From NCBI GenBank assembly GCA_030068075.1, contig JAINVK010000941.1:48682-112681 (forward strand): a stretch of DNA of 64,000 bases, written 5' to 3'. This document shows positions 52,919 through 64,000 of the stretch, piece after piece. This stretch comes from Paguma larvata. Its lineage: Eukaryota; Chordata; Mammalia; Carnivora; Viverridae. The position numbers and the translations under genes were made by a program. How positions within the stretch are numbered: position 1 is the first letter of the stretch; each line of letters starts with the position of its first letter. The notes under the pieces were generated by a model that was given only the letters and a program-made list of their open reading frames with translations, had not been told where the DNA came from and did no database searches.

Positions 52919-53248
52919 ATGTCTAACAGACTCAACCATAGATCTAGTGTATTTATAGGACAGCAGGGAAACTACTGGAGAAAATAAGTAATAACACCTG
53001 GTTATTCCAGATTTACTTTTTGGTCTGAGTGTTAAAAGCATTAATCTCTTAAGTACACATGGCAAGTTAGTTTCTCCTGAAGCTTTTCTTAGGCAGGTCA
53101 GAGACGAGAAGAGCTCATGGTGCATCTGTATCAATAATTCTTCAAGAATATATGGTTGGTATAAAAATAAACACTTCATGACATCAAGTTTATATAAGCA
53201 GGCAATATACTAAATACCAAAGCAAAATATAAGGACATCAATTAAGAA

Positions 53249-53443
53249 GGGGCGCCTGGGTGGCTCAGTTGGTTAAGCATCTGACTCTTGGTTTGGGTTC
53301 AGGTCATACTCTCGTAGTGTGTGAGTTCGGGCCCCACACTGGGCCTTCCGCTGACAGCACAGAGCTTGCTTGGGATTCTCTTTCTCTCTCCCTCTCTGTG
53401 CCCCTCCCTGCCTCTCTCTCTTTCAAAAGTAAAGAAACTTAAC
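53249..53443 (+). mobile_element. Feliform SINE
   Basis: Head GGGGCGCCTGGGTGGCTCAG, short CT tract, tail AAAGTAAAGAAACTTAA. Confidence 0.92.
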
Positions 53444-54164
53444 ATAATAAAAGTGCCTCCAAGTGAACATGGAGCAGAAAAGAAAGTAAGGTGCCTCCTT
53501 CAAAGCCGGAAGAACATTAACCAGCTTATCAAAACGCAATAGTGCAACAAAGCCATTATCTTCTCATGCTGGGTGGGCAAATCAGAGGCTGAAAGCTGCT
53601 TCCAAATAGTTTCTCGACACCTGGCCTGGAAACACAGAAGCCTTTTGGAAGGGATGTGTGTGACTTTGCTTACTTCCGAGAGATTTCATACCTATGTCCC
53701 TAACTCGTCACCACACACAGTTGCTTGACGCTTGAGGGTGAAGTCCACAGTCTCCTGCATTCCAGCTTTTCAAGCTATTTGTGTTTTGTTTGTGGGGTAG
53801 TTTTGCACAGAGAATGGCTCTTTCCTTTTCCTTTGGTTGAGTTTTTCTTTCTACTACCACTTATCTTTTATTTCCTGGGCTTTCTTCAAGGAGAGAAAGG
53901 AAAATGGATTCTCTCTGAAGAGTTTAAAAAAAAAAAAAAAAAAAAGGTTGGGAGGCCAAGTCAGCTCCTCATCGCCATCACACGTGCACAGTCTGGCATT
54001 TTTACCAACGTTCTCTCCCTGGAATTAGACCAGAGATTATGCAAGGAGCTAGGGGAACTATATGAAAAGCATTACTCAAATCAGGTACCTGAGAGGCCTC
54101 TAATTCTCTCCAAAATCCTAAGTGATTCTCAAGTGTAGTCGAAGACAGGCAAGCATCGACGCCG

Positions 54165-54292
54165 CATCACCGCATCGCCAGGATACTTGTTAGAAATGCC
54201 AAGTTCTTGGGCCCCACCCTAAACCCGGTGGATCAGAGACCCTGGGGACGGAGCCCGACCACCTGCAACTCTGCGTACGCGAACGTCTGAGC
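54165..54292 (+). mobile_element. MER5A-type relic (5'-truncated)
   Basis: ATACTTGTTAGAAATGCCAA and TTGGGCCCCACCCTAAACCC are typical of the MER5A interior. Confidence 0.75.
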
Positions 54293-55936
54293 CCCACTCA
54301 CCTCTCGATAGTGACCCATCAACACCAGCTCGGGGCCGTGCTGATATGAAGCATATGGGTTAAGCGTTTTAATTAGAGTAAAAGGTCTTTCCAATGAATT
54401 GGGTTTTTAAATTTTTTTCTTGCATTCTTGGGTATGATTTATGACGTTTTCGGGAGGATAAATGTTATTGTGTGGCCGTCTCTACTGAGCGTGCAGACGC
54501 AGGTAGCACGTTTCAATTCAAAGCTGAATTCAAAGCTGGGGGGTCTTGCAGTAAGAAGAGACCTGAAACCATCATCCGGGCCACTTCTCGTACATTGCTT
54601 GAAGAGCCAGCTTCTTTGCCACGTGGTGCTGGCTAGTTGGGGACATAAAGGCGGCGCCAGGGAGCTGCGTTAGTATGTGTCTAGTGAGCTGCACACATAG
54701 CTCCCCCATACTGGAAAGATAAAATCTGGTCACTGAGATCGAAACGCAAACCTTCTGTCTATCCAGTGCTATTACTATTTCACGATCCAAAACAGAAGAT
54801 TACAAAGGTGCCCACAGGTCCTTCCTTAATACTGGATTTTTATTATATTGCTCATAAAATTGGCACACATCGCTTAGTGTGGAAGTAGGATGTTGAAATT
54901 ATTTGACTTGTGCTTTGGTGACTCACTTAATAAGTAACCCTGAATACGCGCATTTCTAGTGAATGGCTTCTACAGTCATACAGGTTTAGGCTTCAAAGTG
55001 CTCCAGGTCAATGACATGCTCAGCCACTGAACATTTTATGGAAAAAAATAAAAGCCTTCGAGTTCCTCATTCAGATCAAGAACCGAAGGGTTGGTGTAGC
55101 TCTGTATAACGTAGCTTTGGAGTATAAGAGAAATGATCTAATTAAGAGGAAAACTGATTTCAAACCAGCATGTCCTCTGTCTAATACCATCATGGACCTT
55201 ACTTTGGTTTCCCATGGCTCAGATTCGGTCTAGAAAGGGTGTGTGTCCGGTGTGGGTGTGCACGCATAAGCACACGTGCTGTGTGTTAATTTAAACTTTA
55301 AGAGATTAGCTTTGGCGCTACATACATATTAAATTCTAATTCCTTTGATTGTTCAGAAAATTCATTTCCTTTCCTTCACACTTTAAAGACTCTTTAGTGT
55401 GGCTATATAAGCTGCAAATAGAAAGATCATTTGAGTGGACTATATACAGAAATTCTATAAAACTGATATAACAAGTTAAAATCTGATCATTTAATCCCTC
55501 CTAATGGCTATGCAATTTGACAAGTATTTACTGAGTGGCTATTATGGGCTCAAATCAAAGCACACTGTTTTACCACGCATTTTAACCTCCTTGCCTAATC
55601 GGACTCCAATCAGCATTTCCAGAAAGACAAATTTCCCTCATCCAATTCACCTTCGCTATACCACCGACCCTCCACACATGGTTTTATGTGCCCCAGAGAC
55701 TTTAAAGCATCTATAAAATCCTTAATCCTTTGCTTCACATAGCAAGTTTCAAAATATTCATCTCTTTCACCTGTGGAAGTTAACGGAACAAAAGTCAAGG
55801 GATCCAAAGAGCCCAAACTCATTTCTCTTTAGACTTCTTCCTGCTGGTCCTGTTCAGGTGGACTATGTGGCCTACGCCTTTCGCCTCGGAGACCTTGTCA
55901 GGATGGCAGGCATAGCTAAAATTCTAAAACCCATAC

Positions 55937-56123
55937 TGAGGGGCGCCTGGGCGGCTCAGGCGGTTAAGTGTCCGACTCTTGATTTCCGCTCAGGTCATGA
56001 TCTCACGGTTTGTGAGATCGAGCCCCACGTTGGGCTCTGCACTGACAGCGTGGAGCCTGACTGGGATTCTCTCTCTCCCTCCCTTTCTGTCTCTCCTCCA
56101 CTCTCTCTCAGATAAATAAATAT
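55937..56123 (+). mobile_element. Feliform SINE
   Basis: Exact duplication TAAAACCCATAC at 55925-55936 and 56124-56135. Confidence 0.94.
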
Positions 56124-56859
56124 TAAAACCCATACCAACTAGGTATAATATCAACCGAGGCATAATAATTTGCTCTAAGGAGAAAAAAAAAAGGAAAGAA
56201 GAGAAAAAGCTTCTACATCTGCTCCTCCTATCAAACTCGCAGCTTTCGCAGGTTTTTGTAGAATTCTTTCACATGCCCTCTCCCCCTTTCCTTCCTGGGA
56301 CACTCTTTTCTACAATGAGGACTAGAACATGAATTAGACACTCATGTCCTGGTCCACAGCCATCAACGGCAACTTCGTAAGTGGTTGTAATGCTCACGCC
56401 CACGCTTTCCCCGTTATTCAGAATTCAGGATCAGGGTCAGACCCCAAGTGCTGAAGAAGGACCGTGTAGGCCCGACGAAGGCCTTCCTTCTTCATCATTA
56501 TGTCTGAAGCCAGTTCTAAAACACTTGGGGGCTAACGAGAGAACCAGCTAGAGCAGTGAAAACCAGAATTCCGTAATGACTAGAAGCTTAATTGGAATTA
56601 GATCACCCCCGTGGCAACTGCTTGTTCTCATGAAAAATGCTGGGCAGGGAGTGTGTGTTAAGTGATGCTACCAGTGTCTGAAAGACCGAGTCAGACAGGA
56701 GACTGTTTATAAGCATTTAAAATTTGGTATCTGTGACCAGGGTTTATTTCTCCTTCAGCTTCCAGTTTGGAGGATTAAGTGTTTATGTTCTAAGGATCAA
56801 GCTGCTCCTAGGGCTCATGAAGGAACGCTTGACATGGGGGTGGAGAGAAACACTGTAAC

Positions 56860-57060
56860 GTGTTATGTATCTACCCCGGCAGGGCACAGTGGGAAAAGCA
56901 TGGGACCCCTCGTTTATGAGCTGTGTGACCCTGAATGGACAAAAGATCTAACCTCTCTGATCTTCTGTTGCCTCATCCGTAACATGAGGCTGTGGCTACT
57001 CACTTCACACGGCTAATGCCCCGCACCTAAGACATGCTCAAGAAATGGTCACTTTTGGTG
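56860..57060 (+). mobile_element. MIR
   Basis: GAGCTGTGTGACCCTGAATG, CCTCATCCGTAACATGAGGC and CTCAAGAAATGG follow the MIR order. Confidence 0.75.
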
Positions 57061-58390
57061 AAATGAGCGGGGCTATTGTCACCTTTAGAGTGTCTTCCTA
57101 TCTACGATCATGTAAAAAAATCGTTTAAAGTTGGTTTTTATCTTTCCTGGCAGAGTCCAATATTATCCAGCTCAGGGTGCGTAAATTAAGCCAAAGCTGC
57201 CGGAGATCGGTTAGGAAGACCCAAGGCCTTATAAAACTGGGAGCGATTTAGTCAAAGAAAATGCGGAACGGCTCTGGCTTCCAATGCTGTGAAACGTCCC
57301 AGACGTCTACGAGGGCGGCAGCTGCCACTGAGTGAAAGACACCAAAGGGAGAAGCCCCGACGCAGGAAAGAGGTTTTATGTTGTATCAGAAGGGAGTATC
57401 GCGCACACCACGCATAGATAGACAGAGATCAGGACATTACACTAGACCAAGAACTGGGAAAAGGAAAATCAGGAATTCAGCGGCAGGCCGGTCCCCAAGC
57501 CTCTCTATGTATTTCCTTCTTTTCCTGAGGTCCGCTCGGCACATTGAGCTAGGGGACTGAAAGGATTTTCCAGCTCTAAAATGCGATTATCCTCGATGTC
57601 AGGAGTAGCGCTTTAACATGGGAAAAACTCGAATGAGAAGGCAAGTCTTCCTTATGGAAGTTTCCTAGGTAAACATCCTGTCTCTTAAAAGAACGAAGAA
57701 CATCACGCACTTCTATCTGCGGCCGCTCGTCTTGCACCAAATAAACATTCACAATTCTTGAAACAGGTCAAAAGGCCCCCGGTTCCGCTGTTCAACGCCA
57801 TTAGTTACTCCATCGTAAACAATCGACTGGCTATTGATTAATGAGCTAGAAAACATTCTAGAACTAACCCATGACCTACAGAGATTGGAAGCCCTTTCTA
57901 TTCAATCCATTTGGCTTGGTGCTATAAATTACCGCCTTGTGTTTGTATTATTAGGAAGCTGCTTTTTACATAGGTGGATTAAGTTCCCCTCTACTGTAAA
58001 GACTGTATCTCGCAGCCCTGGTATGGTATGCAAACATTAAGTCACCGCCTCGACAAAATTCCTGAGAAAGGAAGGCTGTGAGGGCTACAGATCACACTTT
58101 TCACACTGTGTGGCCGAGAGTTCTAGTCACCTGTTCACCCAGGATCACACATGTAATAAAGAACGGCTACCATAAGCATCTACAAACGTAAGAGAAAAAG
58201 GAAATTAAAAAAGCATCTTACAGACTGAAACCAAACTGAAACTTTGGTCTCTGACCATCTCCTCCTCTGTCTTGCTTTGTCAGTAGTCTCCGTGGTTTAA
58301 GTTTTCAGCAGGGACTTCCCTCTATCTTGGCACAATCTTACTCTTCAAAAGTGCCTGTGAGGGCATGGTGTGCTAGAAGGACACACATAT

Positions 58391-58588
58391 GGGGCACCTG
58401 GGTGGCTCACGTCCAATTCTTGATTCTGGCTCAGGTCATGATCTCATGGTTTGTGAGTTCAAGCCCTGCATCAGGGTCTTCCTGACAGAGCAGGGCCTGC
58501 TTGGGATTCTTTCTTTTTCCCTCTGTCTCTGCTCCTCCCCCGCTTATCTCAAAATGAATAAGCTGAAACAAATTTTTAATAAAATAAA
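58391..58588 (+). mobile_element. Feliform SINE with deleted head segment
   Basis: GGGGCACCTGGGTGGCTCAC joins directly to GTCCAATTCTTG, lacking the usual AGTTGGTTAAGC. Confidence 0.9.
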
Positions 58589-59148
58589 AGGACATGTATT
58601 TGACTAATATTCATCAACTGATAGGCCCTCGATATACCTCTCCTAGGGTGACTGCCGAGTACAGCCCTTACTAGGGTCACGCAAAGTATTCAGGGACAAT
58701 AGCCGGAAAAATACTATACCTTCATGTATCCAGAAATTACTTTATTTCCCTTTATTCTATTCGTTTAACTGAATTACTGGAGGTTTCCATTTATTTTTCT
58801 ACGATTTACAAATGGTCTACTTCAGGAGGAAAAAAAAAACCATTTTCTTTAAACACCACCAAAGCACGTCTTATATTTTTCAAAGAAAAAAATTTTTTCC
58901 TATCAAGTATCCCTTTCCAATTATTGCAGTTTGAAACGCATGGGGGTTGTATGAAGAAAATATAAATACATTTCCCATAATCCCACCACTAAAAGAGAGC
59001 AACAATGGTTTATCAACTTGCCTCTTTTTTCCTATGAAGATACGTATTACGTGGTTAAGATCATCCTGTATTTGTGCCCTGTTCTCAGGTAACACCGTAT
59101 GGTTAGCACTTCCTTTGTGATTAAAGATTCTCCAGAAACCTCATCTGT

Positions 59149-59578
59149 GGGGCGTCTGGGTGGCTCGGTCGGGGGCTCAGGTCATGATCTCACGGTTCAG
59201 GGGTTCGAGTCCCACATGCGGCTCTGTGCTGACAGCTCAGAACCTGGAGCCTGCTGCAGATTCTGTTGTGTCTGTCTCTCTCTACCCCTCCCCCACTCAT
59301 GCTCGCGCGCGCTCTCAAAAATAAATATTTTAGGGGCACCTGGGTGGCTCAGTTGGTTAAGCGGCCGACTTCAGCTCAGGTCATGATCTCATGGTCTGTG
59401 AGTTCGAACCCCGCGTCGGGCTCTGTGCTGACAGCTCAGAGCCTGGAGCCTGCTTCGGATTCTGTGTCTCCCTCTCTCTGCCCTTCCCCTGCTCACTCTC
59501 TGTCTCTCTGTCTCTCAAAAATAAATAAACATTAAAAAAATTTTTTTAATAAATAAATATTTTAAAAATTTAAAGAAA
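59149..59578 (+). mobile_element. Feliform SINE, interrupted in its tail by another copy
   Basis: Head partly deleted (GGCTCGGTCGGGGGCTCAGG). Its A-rich tail resumes after the inserted copy at 59333-59550. Confidence 0.9.
59333..59550 (+). mobile_element. Feliform SINE nested in a SINE tail
   Basis: Perfect 14-bp duplication AAATAAATATTTTA at 59319-59332 and 59551-59564. Confidence 0.95.
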
Positions 59579-60646
59579 GAAACATCACTTTGTAACAACT
59601 GCATATGTAGGACGCCATAGGGACAGATCGGAATCATCATGGGGCATTTCGACCGGGTTCCTAGTTTTCGGCATTATAGGTAATGCTGCGGTGAACGCCC
59701 GTGTGCGCAGACCTTCCTTTCCCGGAGATGAATACCTACAAGTAGTCTTACTAAATCAAAGGGTATGAATGTATTCGAAGCTTCTGACTGACCTCCAAAA
59801 AAGGTGTGCCCACGTGGCACTCCATCTGCGTCATATGTCTGAGTCAGATTTATTCCGAGAGTTTGGATTGCTTTGCTAATTCTTTCAAGGGAAGGGGGGG
59901 GGGCCAGGGACGGGAAGGGACGATAAATAAGAAAGGCCCGACTGGCTTGAGAATTCTCCCAGTCAATCAGTTGGGAGTCAGTGCTAGATCAAATACGCCC
60001 TTTTCTTCGCCTGGACAGACAGCCGCCCCGAAAGAGGGTGGGCAGAGGGGAACAACAGCGTTCTAAACTCCCAGGCTCAGAGTGCAATGAACCAACAAAG
60101 TAGATAAAAGCAGTTCGGCTGAAGCTCTTCCATTTATTTACTTGCCTCCAAACAGATCAGCTGCCTCTTGCTGCTGCCATGACTTCTAAAGAAGTCAAAG
60201 CTAACAGCAGAGGCCCGCGGCGAAAGTGCCCGGGGCGGAGGGCTCCTTGGAAGCAGCACAAGTATTTGCAATCCGACCAGAGAGCCAATGCTACGGCCAC
60301 AATTGGTCACACTTCAGATAACAACTCAAAAGGCAGAAAAACCTTTGTCAATACAGAAATGTGTGTGTTTTGTCTAAGCTCTTGATTTGATTACAGTAAG
60401 CTGGCAGTGGCTCCTTTTCATCAAGTTTCACAGAGAGATTATAAAAGAGTTAGCAAAAATGCCGGGCATTTTAGTCTCCTTCAAATGGAAGGAAAAGAAA
60501 ATAGAATTGTAAAGGAAAGGGGAGTAGGGCTTTCCAACCAAATCCAAGACCATTTCCATGATCTGGAAAAGAGCGCTACATCTGCCGGCTGCCCAGAAGG
60601 CCTCGGGTCTTTCTCTGTAGTTTTATGGCTCTGAGATGTTGTAATT

Positions 60647-60835
60647 CTTTTTACTGTTCATTTTTGAGGGGGGGGAGGGAGAGGGGCCAAAAGAGAGGGA
60701 GACACAGAATCCGAAGCAGTCTCCGGGCTCTGAGTTGTCAGCACGGAGCTGGACGCGGGGCCTGAACCTACGAGCCACAACATCATGACCTGAGCTGAAG
60801 TCGGACTCTTAACCAACTGAGACTCCCAGGCGCCC
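60647..60835 (-). mobile_element. Feliform SINE
   Basis: Reverse-oriented with expanded G run; head ends GACTCCCAGGCGCCC. Confidence 0.9.
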
Positions 60836-61544
60836 AAGCCTTTTTTTTTTTAACGTAAAAAACCTCCCCGGGGCGGGGGGGAGGTCTTTGGTTAAAGTCA
60901 ATATGGATGTAAAGGACAACAATCAAACCATGTAGGTGAAAACATAGCTAAAATCAGATGCCAGGGCAATTCCAGGAATTTCAGCGTAGCTCATGGCCAT
61001 GAAGCTTGGTTGGATGTATCTGCCTTTTAAGGGGAGGGGCCAGCTTTGTCCCGCCTAGGTCCCTGCTTTCACGGGCATGTGAATTCTAACGCCATCAACT
61101 CCCTGCACCTCCACGCCGGTTTTCCAACTGGCCTAATGAAGTGATGGCCAGTATGAACTCTGGGAAATTTCCAGTCAGTGATTAAAACACAGATTTGGCT
61201 AAATCTGCACAGTGCGACATGTCCTGCCTTTGTGAAATGATAGAAAACAAGGGGGCGTGAGGGCTTAAGGAAAGGGTGGCCACTTTGATTTGCACTTGGC
61301 CCATGCAGATAGATGGGACAGACAATTACTTCTTTTATGTGCGTTTTAAGCTATTCAGAAAATTTCTACCATTATTCGAGTTAACAAGCTTCAGGCTCAT
61401 GGGAGGGTTTTCAAAGACTGGGGAAAGCAGTGGAGTTAAGAAATCATAGCGGGAAAATAGAGGGTACCAGACAGGCGGCTAATTAACATCTTGTAAGACC
61501 TTTCACTAAAGCAGCTGGTCTAGTCGCATGTTTAGAAGATTCAC

Positions 61545-61700
61545 AGAAATTTTAGAATTGAAAGGGTCTTTAGAGAGCATCCAGCTCAAACCCCCTCATT
61601 TTATGGATGGGAAAACTGAGACCCGGTTAATTGCCCCCGGTCACAGTGGGTTCACAGCAGAACCAGGCTGACGATGTCTCCCAAAGTTCCTCCATTTGCT
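61545..61700 (-). mobile_element. Ancient MIR-like relic
   Basis: CCCCTCATTTTATGGATGGG, AAAACTGAGACCCGG and GGTCACAGTGGGTTCACAGC. Exact family uncertain. Confidence 0.5.
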
Positions 61701-62448
61701 CTAAAATGATGAATCGACGGAGTTTTCCGCAATGGGCTAGTATCGGGACAACCTCTCTATTTCCTTAAGATTTCTCCAACATGCAAACCATCTGATTCGG
61801 GAAGTCAGGCAAAACTACACTCGCGTCCTTGGTAACATCATTTTTACTATGGATGCAGAGAGATATTTAACACGGCAGCTCTAATCTTCTTAATCTATTT
61901 GGTTGTTTGACTGAACTGTGCTTCTTTTAAAAACAACTAGTCTCTCACGAAATGCGACATTTTGGGGTGGGCCTTCATGTTGTGGTCCCAAAACACGGGT
62001 TATGCCCCACTTCTATGATTCCTATTCCTCTCCCTGGCAATTCTTTCAAAGTCCCCTGAACTGAGCATCTTATTAGCATATTCATGAGACAACCGGATTT
62101 AGCTATGTTTAATTAGCAGTTCTCCTTCAAAAAAAAAAAAAAAAAGTTTTTTTGTTGGTTTTTTTTTTTTTTTCCCAGAACTCGCCAAGAGGGGGAGGCA
62201 GCCAGCTCTGTCACTATCGCTTCCCGGCTCTAGGTGTCTGGCCTAGGATACATTTCTGGTCCTGAACATTCTAAGAGTGGATAGAGACGATCACAGTGTA
62301 GAAAAATAAAGATGTGAGGGTATAAAATGTGAGAAACCCTAGAATTCTGTTGGGAGAGATGCTGCCTAAACAAAATATACTTCTGTACTTCATTCAGGCC
62401 TGAAAACACACACCTGCACACGGTTTACAACTTAAAACAGGATTCACA

Positions 62449-62635
62449 GGGGCGCCGGCCGGGGGGGGGGGGGGGGCCTCAGTCGGCTAAGCGACCAGCT
62501 CTTGACTTTGCCGTAGGTCACGATCTCACGGCTCCTGGGATCGAGTCCCGAGTTGGGCTGTGCGCTGACAGCGTGGAGCCTGCTTCAGATTGATTCTCTT
62601 TCTCTCTCAAACTAAATAAATAAACTCTAAAAAAA
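62449..62635 (+). mobile_element. Feliform SINE with 16-G run in its head
   Basis: GGGGCGCC, then GGCC and a run of 16 G at 62461-62476 in place of the usual TGGGTGG, then CCTCAGTCGGCTAAGC and a normal body. Confidence 0.9.
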
Positions 62636-62959
62636 TGAATTTACAGACCATAGTATAATCTCTTCAAATGGGCAAACAATAAAAAACTAAACACACAGAA
62701 CAAAAAAAAAAGCCTTTAGGGATAAGGGAACTGGCTTCGAAACGCCACATTTGGCACCTGAACTCATCACGGCGGCATGATGGAACTCTGGGATGATGGG
62801 ACAGTTTCTGCTTAAAGAACCCTAATCCCCTAAAAGCCTACAAACCTTATTTTTGTTGAAAAGTTTATAATAAGCAATTGTTCCTGTCTTAGAAAGAAGT
62901 GGGTATCTCATAAACGGGACTAAAGGTTTTAAGTTGCCTGTGCTCAGGGTCACCACTTT

Positions 62960-63186
62960 AAATTTAATTTTTTTATGTTCATTTTTGAGAGACAAAGAGA
63001 GAGACAGAGCGTGAGTGGGGGGAGGGGTGCAGAGAGAGAAGAGAGAGGGAGACACAGAATCCGAAGCAGGCTCCAGGCTCCGAGCCATCAGCACAGAGCC
63101 CGACGCGGAGCTTGAACTCACAAACCACGAGATCATGACCTGAGCTGAAGCTGGACGCTTAACCGACTGAGCCACCCAGGCGCCCC
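62960..63186 (-). mobile_element. Feliform SINE
   Basis: Near-consensus reverse copy ending GAGCCACCCAGGCGCCCC; same orientation as GPC4. Confidence 0.92.
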
Positions 63187-63189
63187 TCA

Positions 63190-64000
63190 ATTTATACCGT
63201 AAGCCTGGAGATGGCAAAAGATGCTCCTTTGAAGTTGCTTGACCTTGTACGTTTCCGTGTGTCCCTTTCCTATTTCCTCAGGATTTACCCTCAGCCTTCT
63301 TTACACCACCTTGCAGCTCATCATGGTTCTCCAGCTGCCATCCCGCTGCTCGGTCCAACCTCCTCTCTCCCATTCACCTCAAGAACCTCGGGCTGGGCTT
63401 TTATAATGCCTTGGACAATTCTTCAAGCAAAGCACCCTGCCCTTGGATTTCTGAGCGTCAAGACAACCTCTATACGATTTTATTCACCATCATCTTTAGG
63501 TCCGAGGAGTTCCTAATGGTCATCCTTAAACAAACCACTGTCAACGGAGGCCAGCACCCACGTGAGGCTTATGGTTTCCTGGATAGCAGTCTACTGAGGT
63601 TTTACCGTGCAAAAGCATTTCATTATCTCCGCAAACCTAACTTGGAGGAAACAGGCGACATATCCCAGATCTGTTCTGATCCCGAGAGCAAACACGTTTC
63701 AACTACTATTCCCTCAAAAGAAATGTAATCTGTTCTCACTAACTTTACTGCCTATGCCACAGTTGAAACTGAAGTCAGAAGAAACAAACTAAAGTTTCAC
63801 AATCATTTTCAGGACCAGTTTTGAAACTGATAAAGAAATAGTATTATTAAAACATTTATTGACTGTGAAACTTGGTAGGGAAGGGCAAGAGAAACTGTTT
63901 TTCCATCTTTATTTTTTTTTTTAAACTTATGTTAACACTTACTGGTAGGGTTTTTCTGTATGGCTTCTTAAAAACTACACGTTGGAATCATAGGAATAAT
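63190..64000. other. Unassigned intron 2 sequence
   Basis: No repeat or exon recognised; ORFs of 61-105 aa here have no signature. Confidence 0.5.

Overview
This is vertebrate nuclear DNA, almost certainly from a cat-like carnivore (Feliformia, probably Felidae). The evidence is more than thirty copies of the tRNA-Lys-derived carnivore SINE in its feliform version (head GGGGCGCCTGGGTGGCTCAG, CT-rich middle, A-rich tail), carnivore-type L1 3' ends, older MIR, L2 and MER5A relics, and one well-preserved mammalian gene split by GT-AG introns. Bacterial-style features (operons, ribosome binding sites, CRISPR) are absent. Nearly all ORFs above 60 codons are chance or repeat-derived.

The one protein-coding gene is glypican-4 (GPC4), on the minus strand. 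Seven exons lie in the window, from the one beginning at residue 107 (here exon 3, 51786-52177) to the terminal exon (CDS 31546-31748). All have consensus splice sites and compatible phases. Assuming a human-like N-terminus, the predicted protein is 556 residues, the same length as human GPC4. Exons 1-2 and the promoter lie beyond the right edge. The 3' UTR runs left to a good polyadenylation signal at 29769-29774. GPC4 is X-linked in eutherians, so this is inferred to be X-chromosome sequence.

Layout: 1-29.7 kb is intergenic DNA downstream of GPC4, holding SINEs, L1/L2/MIR fragments, an orphan CpG island (about 5.22-5.58 kb), a GC-box/TATA/splice-donor cluster (about 26.08-26.22 kb) and an unusual minisatellite (20.3-21.7 kb). 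The interval 29.7-52.2 kb holds the GPC4 3' UTR and exons 9 to 3; exons 9-5 are packed into 2.4 kb. From 52.2 kb to the right edge is intron 2, rich in SINEs.

The most striking non-genic object is the 20315-21671 array. It has about 75 copies of an 18-bp unit built on near-palindromic CGCG cores (TCTCGCGAGA and one-base variants), with 15-bp short units spaced 141, 105 or 177 bp apart as a higher-order structure. Its left flank carries several CCAAT boxes and a TATA box reading away from the array on the minus strand. Three long ORFs cross it only because every unit length is a multiple of three and the unit lacks stop codons.
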